Assembly (NCBI GenBank): GCA_964537525.1
Contig: CAZIAB010000001.1
Location: 1-64,000, forward strand
Direction of reading: 5' to 3'
Source of the DNA: CAYMDJ01 sp964537525
GTDB lineage: Archaea; Aenigmatarchaeota; Aenigmatarchaeia; QMZP01
Length of the DNA: 64,000 nt
Shown: piece by piece, positions 33,688 to 41,083 of the stretch
How the letters are laid out: the number at the start of each line of letters is the position of its first letter
Numbering within the stretch: the stretch's first letter is position 1
Made by a program: the position numbers and the translations under genes
Notes under the pieces: model-generated
What the model was told of the DNA's origin: nothing
The model's database searches: none
What the model saw: the letters and a program-made list of their open reading frames with translations, nothing else

Positions 33688-34461
33688 ATGACCAGGATAA
33701 TAGGCATAGTTTCCGGGAAGGGGGGAGTCGGTAAGACCACCGTAGCTCTCAACATAGGAACCGTCCTCGCAAAGAAATACAAGAAGGACGTCATAATAGT
33801 TGACGGCAACATGACGACATCCCACCTCGGTCTGTACATGGGGATGTACTATTATCCAATATCGCTCAACCACGTCCTTTCAGGGGAGGTCGTGATAGAC
33901 AAGGCAATGTACGACTACAGCATCCCCGGGGTGAGGATAATACCCGCCTCACTGTCACTGGATGACCTGAAGGGGATGGACGTTTCTGAAATGAAGAAGC
34001 ACGTAAAGGAACTGTTCGGAAAGGCCGATTTCGTCATACTCGACGGGGCGCCGGGGTTCGGAAGGGAGGCCATGGCAACCATCAGAGCGTCTGATGAGGT
34101 ACTCTTCGTGATGACGCCGTTCGTCCCGCCGCTGATGGACGTCATCAAGTGCTACCAGGTCGCCGAGGAGCTGGGCGTCAGGTCTCTGGGCGTCGTCCTT
34201 AACATGACCGGTGAGGGGAGGCACGAGCTCGGCAAGCAGGAGGTCGAGCAGCTGATAGAGCTTCCTGTGATATCCATGATACCGAGGGACAAGGAGGTCC
34301 TCAGGAGCCTCTCTGCAAAGCTTCCTGTAACTGACATGAGCCCCAACACCAAATCCAGCAGGGAGCTTGACAGGCTGGCGGCATACATAGCAGGCGAATA
34401 CTACACCCCGCCCGGGATGGTTTCAAGGCTCTCTGGCCTGTTCAGAAGGCCAAAGGCCTAA
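33688..34461 (+). CDS. minD: MinD/ParA-family ATPase
   Basis: 257 aa. Deviant Walker A motif SGKGGVGKTT with signature lysine K11 and K16, the switch-I-like VDGNMTTSHLGLYMG, and Walker B region ADFVILDGAPGFGREAM. These ATPases dimerise on ATP and position proteins, DNA or appendages. The C terminus (GMVSRLSGLFRRPKA) has the amphipathic, basic look of a MinD membrane-targeting helix, so membrane cycling is plausible. Neither MinC nor MinE is nearby, as usual in archaea, where MinD homologues (e.g. haloarchaeal MinD4) position archaella and chemoreceptors rather than the division site. It stands beside the coiled-coil operon and the sensory operon. Confidence 0.9.
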   Translation: MTRIIGIVSGKGGVGKTTVALNIGTVLAKKYKKDVIIVDGNMTTSHLGLYMGMYYYPISLNHVLSGEVVIDKAMYDYSIPGVRIIPASLSLDDLKGMDVSEMKKHVKELFGKADFVILDGAPGFGREAMATIRASDEVLFVMTPFVPPLMDVIKCYQVAEELGVRSLGVVLNMTGEGRHELGKQEVEQLIELPVISMIPRDKEVLRSLSAKLPVTDMSPNTKSSRELDRLAAYIAGEYYTPPGMVSRLSGLFRRPKA

Positions 34462-34496
34462 TATCATTAGCAGAATGGATTTCAATAGTTTTCTGG

Positions 34497-34607
34497 TTGC
34501 TCCGTTGTGCCCCGAGGGGTATCGGCTTTTCAAACCCAGACCGCACCCAGAACCAATATAAGCAATGCTTGGTTCGAATTCTGGGAGCGAAAGCTATGGT
34601 AAGCCGA
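34497..34607 (+). ncRNA. Candidate structured RNA or complex hairpin in intergenic region
   Basis: The 204-base gap between minD and the next gene contains nested complementary arms: TCGGCTT (34522-34528) with AAGCCGA (34601-34607), and inside it CCCAGAA (34546-34552) with TTCTGGG (34579-34585), extended by CCAA/TTGG (34553-34556 with 34569-34572). An AGC-GAAA-GCT hairpin with a GNRA-type loop sits at 34586-34595. A further arm, TTGCTCC (34497-34503) with GGAGCGA (34584-34590), competes with these. No known RNA family was recognised. Strand is uncertain, since inverted repeats look alike on both; a terminator or regulator of the adjacent genes is the alternative. Confidence 0.35.
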
Positions 34608-34665
34608 GAATAGTTTCTTATATCACAATGAACATATTATTAATAGTCGCTGTAATGGAAATGTA

Positions 34666-35214
34666 ATGCTGATGGGCATGGCAGGTGATATAGGATCCAC
34701 TATAAGGAAGAACTCGATTTCTGTAATCGTGATGCCGAACACGGCCTATAACGAGACCCTGAAGGACATAGTGAGCGCTGCGCTGGATAAGCACGGCTCG
34801 CTCTGTTACATATCGCTCAACAAGCCATACAACAGCGTGATGACATATCTGAAGAACAAGGGGATTAGTTCTGAGAACATAATATTCATAGACGCGGTGA
34901 CGAAAAAGCCAGAATCCGATTCAGACCAGGTGATATACGTTTCTTCGCCGACAGCACTGACAGAGATTAACATAACCATGAACAAGGTCCTCGAGGCAGG
35001 CGGGATAAAGGCCGTCCTCATAGATTCCATATCGACGCTTCTGCTCTACACAGAGGAATCGGTCGTCCTGAAGTTCGTGCATTCAATCGTCTCGAAGATG
35101 AGGAGCGACAGCAATGACTGCATAATGGCTGCCATAGAGGACGAATCCACAAGAGAACTTATAGATGACATGTCAATGTTCGTTGACGAGATTCTGGAGC
35201 TGGGCAGGAAATGA
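34666..35214 (+). CDS. KaiC/RecA-fold protein lacking the P-loop (DUF835-like)
   Basis: 182 aa from ATG 34666, which lies 27 bases after a TATA-like box (ACATATTATTAATAG, 34632-34646). The succession of strands resembles the KaiC protein encoded at 40216-41070: ISVIVMPNTAYNETL replaces the Walker A strand but carries no GxxGxGK(T/S), then GSLCYISLNKP, IIFIDAV, VIYVSSPTALTEI, AVLIDSISTLLLY (Walker-B-like, D present) and CIMAAIEDES. It is probably a non-hydrolysing relative that binds partners in signalling. A paralogue sits at 45139-45756. The gene overlaps the PAS gene as ATGA and thus starts the sensor operon. Confidence 0.7.
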   Translation: MLMGMAGDIGSTIRKNSISVIVMPNTAYNETLKDIVSAALDKHGSLCYISLNKPYNSVMTYLKNKGISSENIIFIDAVTKKPESDSDQVIYVSSPTALTEINITMNKVLEAGGIKAVLIDSISTLLLYTEESVVLKFVHSIVSKMRSDSNDCIMAAIEDESTRELIDDMSMFVDEILELGRK

Positions 35215-36125
35215 ATCCAGTAAAAGGCAAGACCGGAGGGTCAGGGGCCTCAGAGAAACCCGGGGAACCGGAGATAATCAAATCAATAGTCCTGGATACG
35301 ATATCAGAGCTAATTATATATCAGGACACTGAGATGAGGATACTCTGGGTGAACAAGGCTGCTGCGGAGTCAGTGAAGAAGAATCCAGGGGAGCTTGCAG
35401 GGAAGCACTGCTACGAGGTCTGGCCCGGGCACAATAAACCCTGCGTTGGTTGTCCTATCATGAAATCACTGAAGAGCGGGAAGCAGGAAACAGGTGAGGT
35501 GACCACCCCTGATGGGAGGGTCTGGATTATCAGGGGATATCCTGTAATCGAAAACGGGAAGATTGTGAACATGGTGGAAATCGTGCTCGAGATGACCGAG
35601 CAGAGGAAGATAGAAGAGAGATACAGGAGCCTGGTCGAGCTTGCTCCTGACGGTATAATCAGCGCGGACACGAAAGGGAACATCATTACGTGCAACGATG
35701 CCTTTGCAGAGCTCTCTGGCTACAGGAAGGATGAAATTGCCGGGAAGAATTTCGTGAATCTCCCGACGCTTAGAAAGAGGGACCTGCCAAGGTACATCAA
35801 GCTCTTTGCTTCTGTCGTTCGCGGGAAAAGGCCCGGGCCGTTTGAGTTCGAGTGGGTCCATAAGGACGGCTCTGTCAGGATGGGCGACATCCGCATCGGG
35901 GTATTGAAGAAGGACGGGAAGATAACAGGCATCCAGGCAGTCATCAGGGACGTTACGAACAGGAAGAAGGCAGAGGAGAATGTTAGCAAGAGAACAGAGG
36001 AACTGGAGAGGATAAACAAGCTCTCCATCGGAAGGGAAGTCAAGATGTCAGAACTCAAGAAAAGGCTAGGGAGGCTTGAGGCTCTGCTGAAGAAGCACGG
36101 GATTAGTGAGAAGGATGTGGATTAG
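35211..36125 (+). CDS. Double-PAS sensor protein without an output domain
   Basis: 304 aa. Two PAS domains: the first (about 22-135) contains a cysteine cluster, HCYEVWPGHNKPCVGCP, seen in some PAS domains that may bind metal or sense redox; the second (about 137-255) is a standard PAS/PAC with GIISADTKGNIITCNDAF and a PAC ending TGIQAVIRDVTNRKKAEENV. A coiled coil with Leu/Lys heptads follows to the end. There is no kinase, cyclase or DNA-binding domain, so it must signal through protein contacts, probably with the histidine kinase immediately downstream (2-base gap) or with the P-loop-less KaiC-like protein upstream (4-base overlap). No membrane segment is present, so it is cytosolic. Confidence 0.85.
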   Translation: MNPVKGKTGGSGASEKPGEPEIIKSIVLDTISELIIYQDTEMRILWVNKAAAESVKKNPGELAGKHCYEVWPGHNKPCVGCPIMKSLKSGKQETGEVTTPDGRVWIIRGYPVIENGKIVNMVEIVLEMTEQRKIEERYRSLVELAPDGIISADTKGNIITCNDAFAELSGYRKDEIAGKNFVNLPTLRKRDLPRYIKLFASVVRGKRPGPFEFEWVHKDGSVRMGDIRIGVLKKDGKITGIQAVIRDVTNRKKAEENVSKRTEELERINKLSIGREVKMSELKKRLGRLEALLKKHGISEKDVD

Positions 36126-36127
36126 GG

Positions 36128-39100
36128 ATGAACGTCTACAACCTTTTGCCTCTGGTTGCTTTTTCTTCAAACATTGCGCTTGCCCTTTACATACTGTACA
36201 GGAATCCCGGGGACAGGCTGAACAGGATATTCAGCATCGTGCTTTTCTCGGTGGCGGTCTGGTCAATCGGAGAATTTCTATCCTTCACGTCAGCAACGCC
36301 TGAGATGTCCGTCCAGCTTTATACGATTGCGTGGTCAGGCTCATTGCTGGTTCCGGGCGTGCTGCTGCATTTCTTCCTGGAGTTCACAGGGAGCAGTATA
36401 ATTAAAAGGAAAAGGAACATACCTCTTCTTTACCTGCCATATGCGTTCTTCCAGTGCATGGTGATTTTCATGCCAGGCCTCCTGGCGGAATCTGCAAGCG
36501 CCACATACTGGGGATACGGATTCGTGCGCGGGATTCTTTACGTCCCTGTCGTGTTATACCTGCTGGGTTATACGATTGCAGGGATCCTTGCATGCTACAG
36601 GTTCTATCTCAAATCCGCAGGCAGGGTGAGGAATCAGGCAAGGCTCCTCATAATTTCCATGGTCTTCTCGCTGATAGGTGGCATCATAACCGATGTCTTC
36701 ATGCTGAACGTGGGGTTCGCGGCGTTCCCGCCCCTGACAACGACATTCTCGACCTTCACTGGGGCGATAATAGCCTATGCAATAGTCAGGCACGGGCTCA
36801 TGTCTCCCATGAGTTTCAGCATACGGAGGAAGACTGCCACGGTCTTTTTGCTGTTCATCATAGCCTTCTGTGCTTTCACGTTTTCCCTGGAGAGCATCTT
36901 CTCAGCGAGCGTTGTAGAGGTCCAGGCCAGGGAGCACCTTGAAACGATAACCCAAATCAAGACGAACTGGATTGATTCTTACATGGGTGACAGGGAGAGC
37001 GACATCAAACTCCTTGCATCATCATCATCTGTCAGACAGGCATTCAACGGGAAACTTGGCATAGAGATCCAGCTCGCGAAGGACAGCATAAAGCAGAAAG
37101 CGATTGAAGTTGCTGGCCAGGTCGACGATTACATCAGCAGCCATCCCGGCATGACGGTCGGGGAGCTCCAGAACGACCCGGCGTTCCAGGAGATTGCGGT
37201 CCAGCAGGTCGGGGAGACAGGATACACGGCACTCACTGATTATGATACCCTGATATGCAGGTTCCATAAGAACCCCGACCTCGTTGACGTTGATTTGCAT
37301 TCCTTTGCTGAAAGCCTTCCCGGGTTCTGGTCTGTAATGTCAGAGACAGAAGGAGGAAATGAAGCAGAGGGCTTCTATGACTGGGAAGAGCCTGACGGCA
37401 GCATGAAGGAGAAATATATGTATATCACGATTCCCATGAGGAGAACAGCCGACGGTGTGGGGGGGCTGAGCGTTGCGGCAACGACCTATCTTGAGGAGTA
37501 TGAATCCACGATGAAGCTGGCAAAGGAGTATGAGGATTATTTCCTTGGTTTCATGGAGAACTATGATTATCGTGAGATGTTCCTGATAAGTGCGGGTGGC
37601 GAGGTCTGGTGGGCAGCAAGAGAAAAGAGCGGAATTGGGAAGGACCTTGATGAAGAGCCTTACAACCAAACGGCGCTTGCACGCGTATACAGGGAATCCA
37701 GGAACGAGGGCAGGGCTTTCTATGACTATGAAATTGATGTGACGGGCGAGGCGTCATTCTTTATTTCTTTTCCCGTTTACATAGAGGACAGGCTCGCTGG
37801 GATAATCGTCCTGCAGACAGGGACGGAAGACATTGACAGCATCCTGGAGGACAGGACAGGCCTCGGGGAAACCGGGGAAAGCTATCTCGTGGGTGCGGAT
37901 TACCTCATGAGGTCAAACTCGAGGTTCCATGAGGAAAGCACGATACTCAGGCTGAGGGTTGATACGGATAACGCAAAGGACTGCTTCCTTCATAAAACCC
38001 TTCGTGAAGAAGAAATCGGGGAAATGCACGGGGAGATAAAGATAACCAGCAACTACATGGGAACGAGCGTCCTTGGGACGCATGAATACATACCTGAAAT
38101 GGATTTGTGCCTCCTCGTTGAAATCAGCGAGTCAGAGTTGTTCGCTCCCATAAGCGAGATGCAGCAGGGCTTGTTGATATACTTCATCATCATCGTGGTT
38201 CTGGGTGCGTTGGTTTCTATTCTCGTATCCAGCTCTATAACGAAACCCATAATCCGGCTAAGGGATGCCGTGGTTGAGATTGGCAGGGGAAAGCTCAATA
38301 CCAGGATACTGGTCAATACAGGGGACGAGATAGGCGAACTTGCATCTGCTTTCAGGAAGATGACAGGTAACCTGAGGGATTCGCGCAGGGAGATAGAGAA
38401 GCGTGCCGAGGAACTGGAGAAGAGCGTCCATGAGAGGACTGAGCAACTTGACGTGAGGGTCAAGGAACTTACGGACACCAAGACTGCCATCCTTAACATG
38501 ATGGAGGACGTTGACAAGACCAACATGGAACTGATGAATACCCAGAAGCAGCTGAAGAAGAGCCTTTCTGAGCTGGAGGAGGTCGATGTCAAGAAGAACC
38601 AGTTCATCTCCATAGCCGCCCATGAGCTGAAGACCCCGCTCACGTCGATACATGGATTCTCACAGCTCCTGCTAAACAAGAATGTCGCAGAAAAGGTTGA
38701 TATGAGGAACAAATACCTCAAGATAATGGACCACGAAACCAGGAGGCTTGCAAACCTCGTTGATGACATCCTTGACCTATCCAGGATAGACATGGGGACA
38801 ATGAAATTCAGCCTTGATAACGTTGACATGAACGAACTGCTTGACAGCATCAGGAAAGAGGCGGACGTGCTCATAAAGAACAAGGGCCTCCAGCCTGAAT
38901 ATGAGATAAGCAAGAAACTGCCGAAGGTAAGGACAGACCCTGAGAAGCTGACGCAGGTGCTGATAAACCTGATAAACAATGCCGCGAAATATACCCCAAA
39001 GGGCAAGGTAACGTTAAAGGCCTTGAGGGAAGACCACAGCGTGCGTTTCGTCATAAAGGATACCGGCATAGGGATACCGAAAAACAAGCAGAAAAAGATA

Positions 39101-39379
39101 TTCGAGAGGTTCTACCAGATTGATTCTTCATACACGAGGAGCGCCGGGGGAACCGGTTTGGGCCTTGCACTCTGCAAGGAGTTCATAGAGATGCTTGGCG
39201 GTGAGATATGGGTGAACAGCGAACCTGGAAAGGGGAGCGAGTTCCATGTCCTACTGCCAATCAGGGCCACCCTCAAGAAGGGTGCCAAGGAGAGAGCGAG
39301 AGAAAGCCTAATGAAGGCCAAGATTGTTTTGCCTGATGCGGAAAAAGCTACCTTGAAACAGCCCACTCAATCCTCCTGA
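36128..39379 (+). CDS. Membrane histidine kinase with 7TM, Cache, HAMP, HisKA and HATPase domains
   Basis: 1083 aa. N-terminal seven-helix sensor of the HisKA_7TM type (about 1-235), an eighth helix (about 240-262), a large extracytoplasmic Cache region (about 265-680, starting IKTNWIDSYMGDRESDIKLL), another helix (about 681-705, GLLIYFIIIVVLGALVSILV), HAMP (ITKPIIRLRDAVVEIGRGKL), a coiled coil, HisKA with H832 in SIAAHELKTPLTSI, and HATPase with N box NLINNAAKY (about 945), DTGIGIP and GGTGLGLAL. It therefore carries two different sensor modules on one kinase and should phosphorylate a separate response regulator. The two stand-alone receiver genes just downstream on the other strand are the obvious partners; its 3' end overlaps the nearer one by 32 bases. 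Confidence 0.93.
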   Translation: MNVYNLLPLVAFSSNIALALYILYRNPGDRLNRIFSIVLFSVAVWSIGEFLSFTSATPEMSVQLYTIAWSGSLLVPGVLLHFFLEFTGSSIIKRKRNIPLLYLPYAFFQCMVIFMPGLLAESASATYWGYGFVRGILYVPVVLYLLGYTIAGILACYRFYLKSAGRVRNQARLLIISMVFSLIGGIITDVFMLNVGFAAFPPLTTTFSTFTGAIIAYAIVRHGLMSPMSFSIRRKTATVFLLFIIAFCAFTFSLESIFSASVVEVQAREHLETITQIKTNWIDSYMGDRESDIKLLASSSSVRQAFNGKLGIEIQLAKDSIKQKAIEVAGQVDDYISSHPGMTVGELQNDPAFQEIAVQQVGETGYTALTDYDTLICRFHKNPDLVDVDLHSFAESLPGFWSVMSETEGGNEAEGFYDWEEPDGSMKEKYMYITIPMRRTADGVGGLSVAATTYLEEYESTMKLAKEYEDYFLGFMENYDYREMFLISAGGEVWWAAREKSGIGKDLDEEPYNQTALARVYRESRNEGRAFYDYEIDVTGEASFFISFPVYIEDRLAGIIVLQTGTEDIDSILEDRTGLGETGESYLVGADYLMRSNSRFHEESTILRLRVDTDNAKDCFLHKTLREEEIGEMHGEIKITSNYMGTSVLGTHEYIPEMDLCLLVEISESELFAPISEMQQGLLIYFIIIVVLGALVSILVSSSITKPIIRLRDAVVEIGRGKLNTRILVNTGDEIGELASAFRKMTGNLRDSRREIEKRAEELEKSVHERTEQLDVRVKELTDTKTAILNMMEDVDKTNMELMNTQKQLKKSLSELEEVDVKKNQFISIAAHELKTPLTSIHGFSQLLLNKNVAEKVDMRNKYLKIMDHETRRLANLVDDILDLSRIDMGTMKFSLDNVDMNELLDSIRKEADVLIKNKGLQPEYEISKKLPKVRTDPEKLTQVLINLINNAAKYTPKGKVTLKALREDHSVRFVIKDTGIGIPKNKQKKIFERFYQIDSSYTRSAGGTGLGLALCKEFIEMLGGEIWVNSEPGKGSEFHVLLPIRATLKKGAKERARESLMKAKIVLPDAEKATLKQPTQSS

Positions 39380-39725
39380 TGAGGTCATTGTTGTCAAAGG
39401 GTTTCGTGATGTAGTCAAGAATCATCAGTTTCTTGAGGGTGCGGTAATTGATTTCCTTTGATTTCAGTATGGTAAGGAAGACTATCTTCGTTTTCCTGGT
39501 TTTCGGGGTTTCCCTTATCTTCTTCGCGACATCGGTTCCCTTCATACCGGGCATCATTATGTCAAGCAGTAGAAGGTCTGGCTTCTCATTCTCGATAATT
39601 TCGAGGGCTTCCCTGCCATTGCCCGCAGTCACTACGTCAAAGCCCTTTGAATCGAGCAGGTCCCTTATCAGAATTAACAGATTCTCTTCATCATCAACGA
39701 CCATTATCTTTTTCTTCTTGGGCAT
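39348..39725 (-). CDS. Stand-alone response regulator receiver
   Basis: 125 aa, a single CheY-like receiver with no output domain. The acid pocket (D11/D12 in VVDDEEN), the phosphorylation site D55 in LLLLDIMMPGMKG, the threonine in FLTILKS and the lysine in YITKPFDN are all present. After a Lys-rich start (MPKKKKIM) it is a minimal domain, so it works by binding a partner. The 3' end overlaps the kinase gene tail to tail by 32 bases, and 25 bases separate it from the second receiver upstream on the same strand, so the two receivers form one unit. Confidence 0.92.
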   Translation of the reverse strand: MPKKKKIMVVDDEENLLILIRDLLDSKGFDVVTAGNGREALEIIENEKPDLLLLDIMMPGMKGTDVAKKIRETPKTRKTKIVFLTILKSKEINYRTLKKLMILDYITKPFDNNDLIRRIEWAVSR

Positions 39726-39750
39726 GTCATGTCCTGAGATGCAGAAGATG

Positions 39751-40122
39751 TCATCCGATAATCTTCTTGATTCTCTTCAGTAAATCGGCGTTGTCAAATG
39801 GTTTCGTGATGTAATCCGAGACTCCCATCTTCTTCAGCGTGTCTTTTCCGGATTCAGAGAACTTTGCAACGGTCAGGAAGGCGACTTTCAGGTCCTTTGT
39901 CCCGGGGTCTGCCCTTATCTTCTCGCAGACCTCCCTGCCGCTCATCCCGGGCATCATCATGTCGAGGAGGACCAGGTCAGGCTTGGTCTTCTTCAGTTTC
40001 TCCAGGGCTTCCCTGCCATTGCTGACCGCTATCACGTTATATCCCTCGGCCCCCAGGATTGCCTTTATCAGCTCAAGAAGTGAAGACTCGTCATCCACTG
40101 CCATTATGGTCTTTGACATCAT
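39751..40122 (-). CDS. Stand-alone response regulator receiver
   Basis: 123 aa; ATG at 40122 or the adjacent 40119. Receiver features: D10/D11 in AVDDESS, phospho-acceptor D54 in LVLLDMMMPGMSG, threonine in FLTVAKF, lysine in YITKPFDN. It resembles its neighbour (shared VSNGREALE / AGNGREALE and ITKPFDNxDLxxRI), indicating a local duplication. A TATA-like GATTTAAATAAA on the minus strand (about 40138-40149) lies about 25 bases before the start. Divergent from the kaiC-like gene. With the kinase it gives a His-Asp pathway with two soluble carriers and no DNA-binding output. Confidence 0.92.
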   Translation of the reverse strand: MMSKTIMAVDDESSLLELIKAILGAEGYNVIAVSNGREALEKLKKTKPDLVLLDMMMPGMSGREVCEKIRADPGTKDLKVAFLTVAKFSESGKDTLKKMGVSDYITKPFDNADLLKRIKKIIG

Positions 40123-40215
40123 TTATATTTGTTTATGTTTTATTTAAATCTGAATTCCGGCGTCTGTTTTATAAACCGGTCCGCCAATATATTAATTACT
40201 ATAGTAGTGGTGATT
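40123..40215. promoter_or_regulatory. Divergent promoter, response regulators and KaiC-like ATPase
   Basis: On the minus strand a TATA-like box at about 40138-40149 serves the receiver pair. On the plus strand CCAATATATTAATTAC (about 40182-40197) is centred some 26 bases before the ATG at 40216. Both genes look leaderless, and shared regulation is possible because the two boxes lie within 60 bases. Confidence 0.5.
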
Positions 40216-41070
40216 ATGGCAGGGGTCAAGGCAAAGATAGACATCTCCAAGATAAAGAAGGCCGTGAAGAAGGAATTCTCAGAGAAGGGAAGCAAGACAG
40301 AGATTGTTACAAAGGTCGGAAGGGAATACATAAAGACCGGCATAAAGGGTTTCGATGCGCTGTTCGAGATAGGGATACCCAGGGGAGCGATAGTTCTGGT
40401 TGCAGGTGGGCCCGGATCTGGGAAGACGACGCTCTGCCTTCACATGATAATAAATGCCGCGAGGGCAGGAAAGAAATGCCTTTACATGTCATTCGAGGAG
40501 TCAGAGGAGAGGCTCTTCCAGCACATGGAGGACTTCGGCTGGGTCCCGAAGGCGGTGGACAAGAAGAACCTCCTGATAAGAAGGTTCAGCTCCTTCGACA
40601 TATCAAAGGCCATAGACGCCATGCTGGCTAAACAGAAAGGCGAGCTCATGATAGACTTCGAACCCGTCATCCTTCCGAAGGGCTTTGTCCCGGACTTCGT
40701 GATAGTGGATTCTGTCAGCTCTATATCGTCCAACTTCATCGGCAGGGAGGAGAGCTACAGATCATACATAGAACATTTATTCAGGTTCTTCGAGGATAAG
40801 GGCTCAACGACATTCATGATATCAGAGACCGACCAGAACACGGTCTCCTACAGCAGGACCGGCGTCGAGGAATTCCTCGCAGACGGCGTCGTGGCCCTCT
40901 ACAACATAAGGAGGGGTGACGTGAGGGAGATGGCCCTTGAAGTGATAAAGATGAGAGGGACCAAGCACAAGAAGAAGCTGGTTGCGACAAAGGTGGTTGG
41001 CGGCGTCGGGATAGAGGTGTATCCGGAGCAGGAAGTGTTCGGTGCGACAGAGGCAAGGCAGATAGGATAG
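40216..41070 (+). CDS. KaiC-like single-domain RecA-superfamily ATPase
   Basis: 284 aa from ATG 40216, fixed by the TATA box; the open frame reaches back to 40129. Walker A is GGPGSGKTT with K70, a FEESEER segment follows the next strand, and Walker B is FVIVDSVSS. One KaiC domain is present, as in archaeal KaiC homologues that act in signal transduction and in ArlH of the archaellum; no ArlI/ArlJ or archaellins are in the window, so it is not simply an archaellum ArlH. A lysine-rich N-terminal helix (about 1-30) precedes the core. Only 13 bases separate it from the surface-protein gene downstream, so the pair is probably one transcript, linking an intracellular ATPase to a surface protein. 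Confidence 0.87.
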   Translation: MAGVKAKIDISKIKKAVKKEFSEKGSKTEIVTKVGREYIKTGIKGFDALFEIGIPRGAIVLVAGGPGSGKTTLCLHMIINAARAGKKCLYMSFEESEERLFQHMEDFGWVPKAVDKKNLLIRRFSSFDISKAIDAMLAKQKGELMIDFEPVILPKGFVPDFVIVDSVSSISSNFIGREESYRSYIEHLFRFFEDKGSTTFMISETDQNTVSYSRTGVEEFLADGVVALYNIRRGDVREMALEVIKMRGTKHKKKLVATKVVGGVGIEVYPEQEVFGATEARQIG

Positions 41071-41083
41071 CCGTTAAATTATT

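Noticed and set aside
34497..34590. tRNA-like features: a 7-base acceptor-like pairing (TTGCTCC/GGAGCGA) and GGTTCGAATTC resembling a T-loop
   Set aside because: The T stem has a mismatch and wobble pairs, position 61 is not C, the acceptor and T arms do not join in register, and no anticodon or D arm can be drawn. Kept only as a possible structured RNA or tRNA relic.
40216..41070. KaiC-like gene as ArlH of an archaellum operon
   Set aside because: No ArlI, ArlJ, archaellin, prepilin peptidase or ArlF/G genes are present in the window.
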